Assembly (NCBI GenBank): GCA_033439255.1 | Contig: CM065885.1 | Coordinates: forward strand, 682,001 to 746,000 | Source: Hericium rajendrae | Lineage: Eukaryota > Basidiomycota > Agaricomycetes > Russulales > Hericiaceae | DNA length: 64,000 bases | Direction of reading: 5' to 3' | Translations under genes and position numbers: made by a program | Shown: piece by piece, positions 10,846-22,769 of the stretch | Layout: the number at the start of each line of letters is the position of its first letter | Numbering within the stretch: the first letter of the stretch is position 1 | The notes under the pieces: generated by a model | What the model was told of the DNA's origin: nothing | The model's database searches: none | What the model saw: only the letters and a program-made list of their open reading frames with translations

Positions 10846-13800
10846 ATGCCACCCAGAGTGAAGAAAGGCCGTGGCATACGGATCGTCGTGCAAGAAGAAC
10901 TTGAGACTGGGCGTGGAACACGGAAAGTCAGTCAGCCAGCGGCTCAACCCAAGCAAACCAAGGAGGCCGATGATGCCTCATCAGACCGGAATGGAAGCGG
11001 AAAGTGTGCCCGTGCTGACAGAAAGGGTGATTCGTCACGGACTACCCGCCAAGGATCTACAGCCAAGGCCGATGGAGCTGCACACGTCTCCCCAGAAGCT
11101 CCGGTCATGACCGAGCAAGACTGGGAGCTGTATCATGCCCAGTCACTTAAACCGCGGAAACCCCGTGTACGTCTCCAGCTTTGGAATTCATTTCTGTCCT
11201 AATATCATTCATGTAGACAGACCGAACATGGCTGACCGAATGGACAGACACCGAAGATGACTACATTCACACGATTCTCCAGGGTGAGGCCCGAGAGGAC
11301 ACATGCGCCACAGTGCAATGCAAACGGAAACCCGAATGGCAGTGCAAGGACTGCTTCTCCAGTCCGCAATTCTGCGCAAAGTGTTGTAAAAGGTGCCACA
11401 GTCATTTGCCATTCCACCGTGTTCAAAAATGGACCGGTACGCATTATGAGCCGGCTTGGCTCAGTGAACTCGGCGTTCTCATATATCTGGGACATGCTGG
11501 CTCACGCTGTCCGTCTATTGCTGGGAATGGCCATGATTCAGATAGCGCAGAATCCAGGACGACTGTTTCTTCCGGGATGACTCCTCGACCATCCAGCCAT
11601 TCTATTCAAGACCCGAACCATTCATTCACAGCATTCCGTTCACCATCAAGTTCTTCCTCCCGAGGCCCTTCACCCCCTGCCACGAATGACATCCTATCAG
11701 GTTCAGAGGATGGGTACTCAGAGATCGGTAATTCAGAAGTTGTGTCACGGGCTGCTACGACTTGTCCGCCGTCTCCAAGTGAATCGACTACCACCAGCAA
11801 CACCAGCAGGTCACATATCCGGTCAGTCTTAGAGACTGTCCATGTTGGTAGAGGCCACCGGAAGGAGAAAGAAGGGACCATTTCTACTGTGACTTCCCAG
11901 GAACCCCACATTGATGACTCTGACACTGATACTCCAGCCACATCCATGCATTTACTCCCCAATCGTCGCATCACTAGTACTCATGGAGACACAGGGGATA
12001 TTGGACGATCAGCCGGGCTGGTGTCCGATGTACTTTCAGAATCTGAGGCTGAGTCACTACCAGCTGCCTCCAAATCCATGCGCGGCTGCCTCATCACACG
12101 ACCTCATCACAGCCGACAACCATCCCCATCACCACCCACACCCTTATCATCAACCCGAAGGATGACTACACGCTCACATAATGGAGCTCAGTCCAACGAC
12201 GACCACCGAGGACCGGGGCCCAATTGTAGGACACCAAGTCCGGTGCCTACCATCCACTTTGACGAGTTCCAACGTGCTTCTGCCTACATGGCGAAGACTG
12301 AACAGGAAGCCATAGAATGTGGTGTCTTCCAGAAGGACCGGCCATGTACGCTAGCTGCGAGCCTCCTTGATGACGATGATTATGTCCATGAGGATGATGG
12401 AGACACCGATTGGGAGCATGTCAACGAGGAAGATACCTTGGCGGAGGCTGAATGTCAGGCCCGGAGTCAGAGGCTCCATGCTAGCGAAGATACACCGGAT
12501 CATATCCTGACCATTGTTGATCGGTCCGGAGTGCACGAATTAGGAGTGGTGAACTGCTATTGCTCTACTGATGAACCACTGCACCGTCAACTCCTTCGGA
12601 GCAATCTATTTCCAGCATCATTCCGTCGGCCCCAGACTGCGTTCACATTCCAGGTGTTAGAAGACTGTCGTTTGGACAATCTTGAATGCAAAACCTCATT
12701 TTTCCAGTTCTTCGGAAAGCTCCGTCGACTAACCAACCCTGCCTTTCCGGATTCGGTTCCTGTTGCGTTGCATGCCTTAACAGTTCTCTCATTGGCACTA
12801 ACACATTCTCATAGGACCGTTATCGGGAACTTATGCGGTCTCTGCGGGTATGGAGGCACCTGCAGTATATGCGATGGCATGGTTTCGGTCATCGCACTGA
12901 CATGCCAGGAAATGGAGACTTGGCATTATTCTGTCCCACATGTCCTCAACCAGGAGAAAACATGCTGCCTGAAGACCGACTGTGAGTCCATTATTTCCCA
13001 TCCAGTTCTCTTCGTTGACTGCTGGTTTTCAGTGACCTCGATGCACGTATACAAATGCAGGATGGCAACTTTACTGCCCAGCTGGAGAAGATGAGAAGAC
13101 CGGACAACGATTTCGCTTTGAGCGATGGCACCGGGTTCATGGTCGAGAGCAAAAGATACCATCAACATCTCCGCAGCAATCGGGAGGTCAGGCAAGAGGT
13201 GCAACTAAGTAGCATATTGCATTATGTGGTCGGTAACCGTTTTGCCTGCAACAGCGATCCACATGCAATGACCACCGCGCGGTGAATCAAGCCAATGCCC
13301 GGAAGAGTAATTTATACTCATCCGGTTTGGGGTCCGCTGCCTGCATGCATGGGGCATTTATACCACACACGACAGTGGACTTTCAAAAGGGTGAACGGTA
13401 GGTGTATCTCTCTGTCAGTCCACAAAGATAATGTTGTGCTGACAGATAGTCTGCAGTCAAGTCAATATGGATTACTCCGTCTGCCAAGGGTTGGGGTACA
13501 AGTCGCAAGGTCTGACTACAGCGAGACTCTTGTATGACATCGCTTGCCAGTGGTTTGTCAATTTCTACTCACGTGTGGACCGGAGCGAATTTTTGGAACT
13601 ACCTCCGGACATGGAAATTATATCCGGTATTGGTCTTTTCCACATCCACGGTCACCGGCAAGAATGCCTCGCTCGGTTTTCACCAACGTTCATTCCGGGC
13701 GCACGCCAGGTGGATGGGGAGATATTGGAGACATTGTGGGCTCCTTTGAACGAGATCTCACGAAGTACGAGAGGGATGTCTATCTCTCACAGGAGGGAGA

Positions 13801-15358
13801 TTTTGGATGATCACATGAATGACTCAAATTGGAAGAAGCTTGTACACAGCGGTATGCATGTTTCGATCATTGTATGAGCTCCCTGACCAGTACTGAAAGT
13901 CGGGAGCAGTGAAGTCATTGTGCAAGAAGTGGAAGAAGTCAGCAACAGGTCTCGAGATTGCTGAGACAGCATTCGCAGATTTTGATCACACAGTGCCTGA
14001 CGACGTCCATGATGGATGGAAGAAGATAGAAGAGACTGCACAGAAGAACCGCTTACGGGATATAAAAGCAATGGATGTATATGATCTGCAGATCGACGGA
14101 CGTATGCTCCCAGCCATCCTCAGCCTGGAGAACAATTGCTAATGTCATAGACAGTACCAGGAAAAGCGGAAATGGAAAACCGACTTGTGGCTGCAGTGGA
14201 GTCTGACAGGCTTCGTGGTTGCGCTGCATGGATTCACTCGGGACTCAAGATAGAAGAGGCTCAGTGCGTTGTCCGATTTACCATTCCTTTATTCTGACGG
14301 AGCCAATGGTCATGCTAGGCTACAGCTGGCAGCATACGTCCGAAGCATTGGTAAAACTGCTACATTAAACCAGCAGAACACCATCGCAGAACGACGACGA
14401 CGGCTGCAGACCCAAATTGATCAGTTTGAACGGCGGAGTCTGCCTTACATGTCCGAAGGCGAGGATTGGATCCCCGGATTCACTATCGGACGGATGATCG
14501 ATGACGGCGCCGAATACGATGAACTATGGGAGGACGTCCGCACTGAATATTCGAGACCTCTCATCGACGACGATGCAGCAATTCCGCCAGAGCGCGTTGC
14601 CCTTCCATTGCCCTCCACTGTGGGAAAGGCACTGGCCACTACTCATGGACTTCACGGCGTGTTGGAACAGGAAATTGACCTTCGGATCGGGCAAATGAAC
14701 AATGCACTTAGTCAGCTCCGTATAGCTCTCAGCGAGAAGGCATTCCAGTTCCGGACGAAGGTGCGGGCGGCCCGCGGATCACAACGAAAGCGGACAAGGG
14801 CTTGGGCAGATATTGAGACTACGGACAAGGTTGTCCAACAGCAGTGCCGTGTCTACAACCGAGCACGATGTGCTCTAAACAGCCTTGGGCTTGCAGATTC
14901 TGACACATTGAAGACTTATAAGGTCTTGCACCGGTCGGACTTACGGGCGCAGACATTTGTCATTGACTCAAGCATGCGGGGATCTCGTAATGAACCTCTT
15001 TCATGGTTCTGGAGACTGGGACGGAAAGGCGAGAATGACAGTAAATGGACAATGGAATGTGGGTCCGGTCTGCTGCATTCAACATGATCCCTGTCACTGA
15101 TGGAGAATTGTAGTTTATCGTGTTCACTGGCTACGGTCTCGGGCCCAGATGAAGCAATGGCGTGCGGAGCGGGAAGCCCTTCCAAGGGAGATGGCACGAA
15201 CGATCAATTACTTCACCAAGAGGGCAGAACGGTGGGGAAAATGGAAGGCCAACAACACAGATCCAGGGCACCAAAGCTATGCCTCCAGACAGATGGCACT
15301 CTGGATTAGCATGGCCAATCAGGCAGAGAGTGCATTTGCAGAGGCATTGGCACAATAG
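10846..15358 (+). CDS. KDZ transposase with CxC2-type cysteine cluster
   Basis: Transposase of the Kyakuja-Dileera-Zisupton class. My exons are 10846-11166, 11217-12755, 12815-12981, 13033-13198, 13255-13397, 13457-13851, 13907-14101, 14155-14263, 14319-15058 and 15114-15358, giving 1,339 residues with all phases consistent. Order of parts: a basic low-complexity N-terminus; a Cys/His cluster (CKRKPEWQCKDC.. FCAKCCKRCHSHLPFHRVQKW) of the CxC2 type associated with these transposases; a long Ser/Thr/Pro and acidic linker; a second Cys pair (LFCPTCPQPGENMLPED); then the RNase-H-like core with DGTGFMVE, the NHRAVNQ-like NDHRAVNQANARK, VDFQKGERQVNMDYSVCQ, ARLLYDIACQW, LFHIHGH and FIPGARQVDGEILETLW. 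The C-terminal helical part includes VHWLRSRAQMKQW. No stop or frameshift interrupts it. It is tandem to the TET gene and convergent with gene A. Confidence 0.9.
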
Positions 15359-15643
15359 TACTTCAACAATGTTCATGCCTTTTTGATTTGTGGTATCAAA
15401 CCCGGAGACGAAGAATGTGCATTAAAAACATCACAAAAGAATGACTGTACAAGTAATATTATTCTCAGGCAGATGGCTGGACCAAAAATGGAGCACGCCT
15501 CACGGAAGGTCGGATTGAATCAGGAACAACACAGTATCTCAAGCCAGTCCCGGTCCTACTGTGTGTACGTTTAGTTGCAGCATGACTTCCCTTTTTGCTG
15601 TCCTTGGGTACATCTCACTGCAGTTGCTGGTGCGCCTCCCCCT

Positions 15644-17207
15644 CTACAAACCGTCACACAAATTCCAGGTCTGCTGAACTCGCCCGAGACATCTCCGCAA
15701 GTAGTGCTTGCAGATCAACCTCTGACGGGGTTTGGCGGCCTGAATGCGCCCTTGTGTGGGTTCTTTCAGGATCTCTACAAGCAATGTTAGAAGGAAGGGG
15801 AATGATATGTACACACATACCGACAATGACCTTGTTAGCCGCAGGCTTCCTGGGACGGGATGGGCCGGCAACGCTCGAGGAGTGGGAGGCAGCCGGATGC
15901 TGTGATTTGGATATGGATCCTGAATGCCTCCCCCGGTGTTGTGCTGCATTCCGGGCCCTACGATTCTGAGGTGTGTTGTGGCTGCAACGCTCCCGACGGA
16001 TGTCACAACCGATACAGATATTTGGATGGCCCTCTTGGGTGGCACAGCGGTCACCGTGTTTCACGCAGCCATTGCATCGAAATGGCTATCCAGAACTCAA
16101 CTGTCAGGAGGGGGGATCATCGGACAAGGAGATCCACCCACAAAAGGAATCTCGGTTAGGTACGGGTTGTACCAAGATTTCTTACTGGGCTGGCGCCGCC
16201 GATTATACAGGCCAAATTTGGGCGGCGGAGACGGTTTTCGGAGTACTTCGCGTGGCCGAAGACCAGACCGCTGCATTGAACGACCCACCGCGACCGCCCT
16301 AGATGCGAATGTCGATGCAGATTGTGATGCGGGAACAACATCGGGATGCAGAACCTGACTTTCCGTGGAACTGGCCAATGAATGATAGGGCAGCTTGTGA
16401 ACCATGCGTGACCGAGGAGGGCCAATCTTGGCACCGGGGGGGAGGCCTGACTGGCTTTCCTCGGTTTCCTCGCTCTCTTCGCCTGAACAAGCACATCGTC
16501 AGTAGACTGATTATATGGGGAAACTGTAAGGGATACATGCGGGCAGGGAGCATACCCAGGTCGGACAATGACTGCATTGCTGGAGCGTCACAGGCTGGTC
16601 TGGTGGGGGGAGTCATTCCCTGATTTGTCTCATCCCCATTGCTGCACCACGAATTGACAAACCAATCGACGAGGGAGTCCGGAGTCTAATAGCGGACGGC
16701 ATCATGTGCAGGGACAAGTAATTCCGCTATCAGGGACAATGTCAGGCTACATCCTTGCAGATTACAATAGCGAGCTTACGGTTCTCCCACCAGCGCAGGC
16801 CCAAATCCATATTTTGCGCCTTGACGTTCAAATCGCGATCCTGAGGATCAAGAAAGCTTGCGAGCTGGCGTAGATCGAATAAGCCTTCCGGGTCCGTCTG
16901 GCTCTGCAAGAAGTTGAGGTAGCGGGCTGTGTGGCGCATATACCCGGGGGTCAGCATCATCATTTCCCTGACACCTGCCTCCATGGCCGACTCCCTGATC
17001 CTCTTTGCTGAGATCTGAACATAGTTTAGCAACGTGGAGACCAGTGAATTGAAAAGAGCATACCATTTCTTTTGTGAATTCTGTCTGCCAGGCACGCCGT
17101 GCATGCTCTGACAACCGAACAGGTGCTCTGCTAGCAGCATGAAGTGCGAGCCCAACACGCACCGACAAGATCAAGTAGCTGGCATTCAGAACGTTGACAC
17201 TGTCCAT
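15644..17207 (-). CDS. Family A/B/C member A, with a Zn2Cys6-like cluster
   Basis: Function unknown. Exon 1 (MDSVNVLNASYLILSVRVGLAL.. ending FTKEM) and exon 2 (MRHTARYLNFLQSQTDPEG.. LGLRWWENRK) match gene B along their length. A 65-80 nt intron ending at a TTAG removes an apparent stop and joins TPDSLVDWFVNSW. A further exon carries an acidic run and then the family motif GLRPREVLRKPSPPPKFGLY. A 56-nt intron (gtgggt..ggatag) then joins in phase to a cysteine cluster, CNGC-x6-C-x9-CIGC-x6-C, with the spacing of a fungal Zn(II)2Cys6 DNA-binding cluster, followed by a basic tail and a TAG at 15644. A DNA-binding role is therefore plausible, but the cluster lies near the C-terminus, unlike Gal4-type factors. 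It is convergent with the KDZ transposase and divergent from the next gene. The alternative is two genes split near 16.6 kb. Confidence 0.55.
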
Positions 17208-17695
17208 AGCAGCCAGAGGTAAGAAAGAATGAAAGTCTGAGAGAGAGAGAGTGACGCAGAAGGGGATCAAGATGCACAATTGGACTGCCAACGTGTCACC
17301 CATGCAGTGATTGTCATGTGTTACGTCATCGCAGGCGTGGACCGCAAGAGGTTTGAAATTTTGTTTCAAGCCACCATTGATCAGATGACTGATGTCGCGT
17401 AGTCCGGTGGGTCTGGATCATTCGTGTTTGTGTTGTCATTTTCGGACCGGAACCCCACGCCCCTAATCCGATCGGACCTACCTTGTGCATGCCCGTTACA
17501 CGCGGTGTTAAGAGAGGTTCCGCATTATCACAGCTTCCATCTCCCCTTCCGCCCCTCGTCCTCACGTCCTGCAGCCTACCATCCTTTGCTCAACTCTGGT
17601 CGTGAGCTCCGGAAGTAATATGGGTATGCCGCATATTACATAGGTCTTTGTGTCTTTCTGACGATTGTTGAATAAATCGTACAATCCTTGCGGTG
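17208..17695. other. Divergent intergenic region, genes A and D1
   Basis: 488 bp between the start codons of two divergent genes. It contains a short (GA)n tract near 17240. No TATA box is evident. Confidence 0.35.
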
Positions 17696-18606
17696 ATGCC
17701 TATCAACACACATCGAGGATTTCAAGCTTTGGCGCATGACACAGAGCTTGTTGGTGAGAAGAATGTGGCCGGAGACATGAGTGGCCAGGATGCAGCGCCG
17801 AGCAGTGTGCCACCGCTTAGTCAGGAGTCGGACTGGCAGTTGAAGGAAGGCATGGTACGTGGGATCACATTGGACATCAGCGAGAGGCAACTGACAATCT
17901 TCAGAACCTGATGATGGAGTTGGGTGATCAGTTCTCCGAAGTGGAGGGGAGCCAGGACAATTTACCGTATGTAGATCAGGTTTTCGGTGTGACATTTGAT
18001 GTTTGACCATATTGTAGTAAAACAGATGGCACCATCGATTCATTACCTCCAGTCCGCACCGAGTTAACTGACAGGGGAATGCCAGGGCATACTGACGGAC
18101 GCCCCTTGCCGACCTGGCCAATGCGGAGTCCAATGTCGGAGATGTGCCGCCCTCTCAAGAGCAGGTTCCGACGTCTCAGGATGTTGAAATGGAGGATGGC
18201 TTACGCACCCCGGTTCCACATTCTGCATCGGTGTTGGCGGCCCTCGGCCAGGTGAGTTGAGCCAGGTGAAGATTTGAGAGACATCTCGCTGATGTTCTTC
18301 GTAGGATCTTCCCGATAGCGAATTCCTACCCCCGCCTCCGAGAGCACCGGTCGATGAGAAATCCCGGATTATCTGGATCAAAGGTGCACTTCGTGGTATG
18401 GTTCTTTCTCACTTTTTTTCGGAACCATATTCATTTGCTATCTAGCTCATATCAGGTGGATAATGGATCAGAGAGAGTCCCTGCTCCGGGAGTTGCGGGA
18501 CTTGGAATCTCGGGCAGCTCAATTAGAGTTATTGAGTGCCTCATATACCATCCCTCCGGATGCCCAGGGTGAGAGAAACGCAAGCGAAGGCTCGTCAAAT
18601 GTATGA
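17696..18606 (+). CDS. Acidic hypothetical protein with C-terminal coiled coil (D1)
   Basis: Not recognised. It begins MPINTHRGFQALAHDTEL. Introns with good borders (about 17852-17905, 17969-18018, 18252-18303 and 18396-18445) join acidic, Pro/Ser-rich exons: LMMELGDQFSEVEGS, then DLANAESNVGDVPPSQEQ and SEFLPPPPRAPVDEKSR. The last exon is a strong heptad helix (QRESLLRELRDLESRAAQLE) ending near SEGSSNV. The reading frame change across the third exon (18019-18251) is not fully resolved. It is head-to-head with gene A, just as D2 is with gene B, which suggests a recurrent gene pair. Confidence 0.45.
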
Positions 18607-19618
18607 TAGCTTTGGTGCTGAGTTCAGCTAAGCGCCAACGATTGAATATCAGTATGGAAGTATGGATCTTAGAATAGGAACTAGGAAATTGTAAGAAATT
18701 TCCAATGGGGACACGAAGGTGAGACAAAGTTAGGTTCGTGGTAGGTCAATGGGACACAATGGGTTGGCGGGGGTACTGAGTAAAACCGTGTTCATACTCC
18801 GGCCTCATTCCCTCGATATAGTGCTGTCTTCTCAGATTATGATACCCAGGTATTCCCATGTATATGCAAGCGTATCATGTCCACTTCCACAGAGCGCACC
18901 TGGTCCATACACGACCCTAACCTTGCAATTTAGAGAGAATGAAACTGAAAAGGCGTGGCGAAAAGAACCACCATCTCGATATCTCTCAGCGGGTACATGA
19001 TGATGCCCACCATGGGACCTTCGCATTGGCTCTGTCTAGATATCCAGTGCGACATCCTTTCTAACCGAGCCCACGACGATGCAGCGGATTTGCCAGAGAC
19101 CCCCAACACTGTCGATGTCTTGTAAGGTTAAGCTATAGCCGCGCGTGCTCCACATCAGCTAGGTTAGAGTGAAGACAAATTGGCCCAAGCTTGCCGGAAG
19201 CTGGGTTACTGTCCGGACATGGGGGCCTGCAGGGTTCCCGCCAAGGAGAAAAAATTGGGAGAAAATCTGAATTTCAGCGGATCAGGTACACAATCCCGAC
19301 GAAATTGTACAACATCAGGCTGGAACCAAAGCTTTATCGGCACGGATTCGGGGCCTTCCGACTGGGCTGTCCGGACACGGGCTTTAAAAAAATTGACCCC
19401 GGTTGTATACCAGTCCATACCAATTATATGGGGTCTTCTCATGCACCGCCGCATCATGCAACTGTCAATCCGGTCAAATGTAGTCATAACGCCACACACC
19501 TGTCACCCTGGCCAGCTGTTTATAAACTGCTCATCCATAGTCCACGTTTGTTAGTTTTTCTCTGCCTCGATGACTACCCTTACTTATTGTTGCTGTATCC
19601 GTCACCCGAAAATACATC
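18607..19618. other. Intergenic, nothing identified
   Basis: About 1 kb without a convincing reading frame or repeat. A short A-run (about 19385-19391) is the only low-complexity feature. Confidence 0.4.
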
Positions 19619-21602
19619 ATGTCGACCGGATCAAGTTTCCAGATCTTGAGGCAAGTCCGGCGGGATCTTTCATCCATCAATGTTTGGATTACTGACTACT
19701 CGCATCCCCTTCCAGGATTCCTGTACACCCTGACCCAGTTGATATAGAACAGCAGCGAGCTGCCATTGACGAGGAGCTAAACCAGCTACTCCTTCTCACC
19801 CTCGATGCTCGTGCCCGGCGAAACAGATTATCACCCCTGATCTGCATCCCCACCGAAGTGTGCACGCGCATAGTCCATTTTCTCGCTGCCAACCAGCGGC
19901 CGGGTCCCAAAGACCTAGGGTGGGTCAATGTCACCCATGTCTGCCGCACTTTGAGATCCAGGGCACTCGAGGATCCAAGCCTCTGGACTACCATCAGCGA
20001 CGGACTCTGTACGCCATTGCGAAACGCAATGGTCATCCGGTCCCGGTCTCTGCCCCTCTCTTATTCTATCACCTACACCAGATGGAACCCCCTACCTTGG
20101 ATACTGTCGAGCTGCTCTCCAGAACAATCCATCGCATCCGCGACCTTTCCCTCCAAAACTTTTTTGTCAGCAGCATGCAAAACCTCTGGCCATCCATGGC
20201 CCATCCAGCCCCGATGATTGAATCGGTGATTTATGCGCTCCCTAGATGGTCCTCCTATCAAGGTATCGATATGCTCCCCGCTGACCTCTTCGACAATCAT
20301 GCTCCATTGCTACGTAAGATGACGCTTCGTTGCGTCGTCCCGGTGTGGTCCGGGAGTATTCTACGTGGTCTCACCAATCTCCACATTAATAATAAATCCA
20401 CCCGATCAGATCTGCTAAATATTGATCCTGACCACAAGATTATTTTCGACCATCCATCGGACTATGTAGCATCTGAAGAGGCACCTCCTGTTGCTCCACC
20501 CAGCGTCAACGCTTTTAGAGAGATGCTCGAAGCTCTCGGTCAGATGTCCAACCTTCAAATGCTGTTTCTCTCCCACTGCTTCCCTCCTCTCCCCTCCCCT
20601 CCTCCCGTCGTGCCTGTGGTCACATTCGGTTCTCTACAAAAATTCACATGTCAGGACAAATCATTCCTGCACATGGCGCATGTCATCAAGCACATCACTG
20701 TACCTCCCTCTTGCAATATCCTCATCCTCGGCGATCACCCTCAGGCCGGCGAATTTGCCCCACTCACAACATTCATTGATAGCCACATCTCACCCCATCC
20801 CCTGAGCATGCACATCGGTTTTATCTCTTATAACCTAGCCTGGGACATCTACTTATCAGGATATCCTCCCTTCTCCGATCACACCGGCCATCCCACCTTT
20901 GACCCAGATCTCCCGAACATCTCGGTTGTCGTGTACGCCAATACCGATGGGTATGACGATGAGAGACCTCCAGAGAGGCGCCCCATGATAGAGGACCTCA
21001 ATCATGTCCCAAGCACAGAGACCAAACGTCAGATACGGCATCTTGTTCTGGACTTTGGAGAGGACCACGGTTTGGAACACTGGGACAATTACATCATCGA
21101 GAAGATCACTTTTTGCGACTGGCTCTCTGGTTTCCATGCCTACACCGGCATTGAAACCATCGCGGTGAAGGGCGACAGTGGCCGTACGCTCTGTATGGCT
21201 TTAGCTGCACCCCGCTCCTTTATGCCCCCTCCTCCGGAGGAAGATGAAGTCGAGCCGATCACAATCCTGGACTCAGATGAAGTTGACGAGGTCCCAATGC
21301 CAGACTCGTTCCCGCACCTCTTCAGAAATCTATTACGTATCGAGTTCATGGAAGTCGATTTTAATACAAGTTACCCCAGGCCTCGGGATAGTCCGTGGTC
21401 CATATATGAGGTTTCTCGTCCTTCCTATGCCATTGGCTACATTCTCAAGCAATCCCTGTCCCATCGCTATGCGGCATTTGGGACACGGCTCACTCTCGTC
21501 ATCAAGCATTGCACAATCACGATCAACCAGGTGGAGGAGCTGCGAAGCCTTGCAGATGTAGAATGGGACTATCTGCAGTCTCCATTGACAGGAGAGGATT
21601 GA
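19619..21602 (+). pseudogene. F-box protein, copy 2 (one frameshift)
   Basis: Paralogue of the relic at 0.8-2.8 kb and a probable SCF adaptor. A short first exon (MSTGSSFQIL) is followed by an intron ending cttccag at about 19714. Exon 2 runs RIPVHPDPVDIEQQRAAID, a helix, the F-box (PLICIPTEVCTRIVHFLAA) and the conserved DPSLWTTI and RSRSLPLSYSI. The frame then breaks at a C run, 20088-20092 (TRWN to PPTLDTVELL), consistent with one lost C; there is no plausible intron because both flanks are conserved in copy 1. The rest (about 500 codons) is open to EWDYLQSPLTGED. With the frame corrected this is a normal gene, so an assembly error is a real alternative to pseudogenisation. It is convergent with relic C. 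Confidence 0.7.
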
Positions 21603-21699
21603 AGGGTGCGCGGAACCTGTGGGGGAGCCTGGCTCGAATTACGAAATTTGGTTACCACATGTATTTTTAATTCACGCATCGCCGAAAGGAACTCCCTTC

Positions 21700-22610
21700 T
21701 CACTTATGATGTAAACATTGAGCATTCCTCCAAGTAAGAGCTCACCCCTGTTGCCTTGCCGGTGACCCCCGCATAGTGCCAGCGGGGTGACCAGTTCAAT
21801 ACATGAAAGTAAGTAATCAATCCTGGAGCGACGGGCAGCTTTGCGAGCCTTTCGCTTTGGTATACCAAACACCGGTGGCGGGGCTGGCCTCCGCAGGGTA
21901 GCATGAGGACGAAGGCCATCTCGGACCAATGCGTGGTCAACCGGTGTGCTGTCCCGTGCACGGTCAGAGACTCTGCACGGTATCGGGACAATGGGTGCAG
22001 GCCGAGGGTGTTACAGTCCAGGAGCAAGCAATAGCTCTGTGGTGCGAGGCATGGAATAGGGGGTGTCGAGTTGGTGCGGGGTGTCGAAGACATCATGAGA
22101 TGCGGGAATGTGTCGATTGCAGGAGCTTCATCTGGGGCGCTGGTTGCGGTACTCGCCTCGCGTTTCGCGGCTTTGTATCCCTCCCAGTATGTGTCATTTC
22201 TGCCTTCTTTCCTCCCCATCGTTATCCCTGCTTCTAGTCCTTCCTCCCAGACCCCATACTCTGCCTCTTTGCATATGTGCATGAGGAAGTCAGTGTCGAT
22301 CTCATCGATTGACATGGCGAGTGATGCGGGGGTGCTTACCTCAAGGCTACCCTGCTTAGTGCACTCGCTCGGACCCTCCTCATGATGCGCGCTCCGTCCT
22401 GCCTTCGTGCTTCCCACCAACCCCTCACGCCCTCGCGAAACCTGACTTTCGCCCAGCCATCAGACCTGCCTCATAGCCGTTCTGGATCGCGGTGGTGACG
22501 ATGTCGTTGTGGAGCGTGCGATCGACGAAGTCCGGCTCAGACTCTGGTGATTCGTAAGTGGCAGCCGTATGGGGCTCACCCAGTTCGATGCCAGTCGTCG
22601 GCGGTTTCAC
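21700..22610 (-). pseudogene. Family A/B/C member C (degenerate)
   Basis: The 3' part matches gene B very closely: DGLRPHATLRRPAPPPVFGI and then KRKARKAARRSRID against B's EGLRPLAAVRRPAPPPVFGI and KRPMRKAAGRSRVD. Upstream of this the frame is interrupted by a TAA and shifts. Two 5' pieces read GYEAGLMAGRKSGFA and EAGITMGRKEGRNDTYWEGY, a Gly/Arg-rich repeat pattern not seen in A or B, so this may be a chimera of two genes. The B-like N-terminal domain (LNAAY.., VGLGL) is absent. Confidence 0.5.
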
Positions 22611-22769
22611 GTCGTTGTGCGTGGGTGCGGGGCATTGTTAGACGCAGTCCAGGCCCCTACAGGGAGTGAGTTCTCGGGCTGGAGAGATGACCTTTCGAGG
22701 TCCGATTCAACAGGTGTCCGTTGATACCCCGAGCAGGGACGGCACATGCGAAGATTGACGCAGCCTAGC

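Larger units (their letters stand above)
6086..15358. mobile_element. Putative composite KDZ/TET element
   Basis: Three neighbouring genes look like one mobile unit: an unknown lysine-rich gene (minus), a TET/JBP dioxygenase (plus) and a KDZ transposase (plus). Physical linkage of TET/JBP genes with KDZ transposases in basidiomycetes is established (Iyer and colleagues). The two plus-strand genes read through every predicted splice without a stop, so the copy may be young. I could not identify terminal inverted repeats or a target-site duplication; the limits given are the outer coding ends, not element ends. Confidence 0.7.

Noticed and set aside
20041-20100. Programmed frameshift or 50-nt intron at the C run in F-box copy 2
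   Set aside because: The would-be intron encodes residues conserved in the paralogue, and the same kind of break recurs at other C runs in copy 1.
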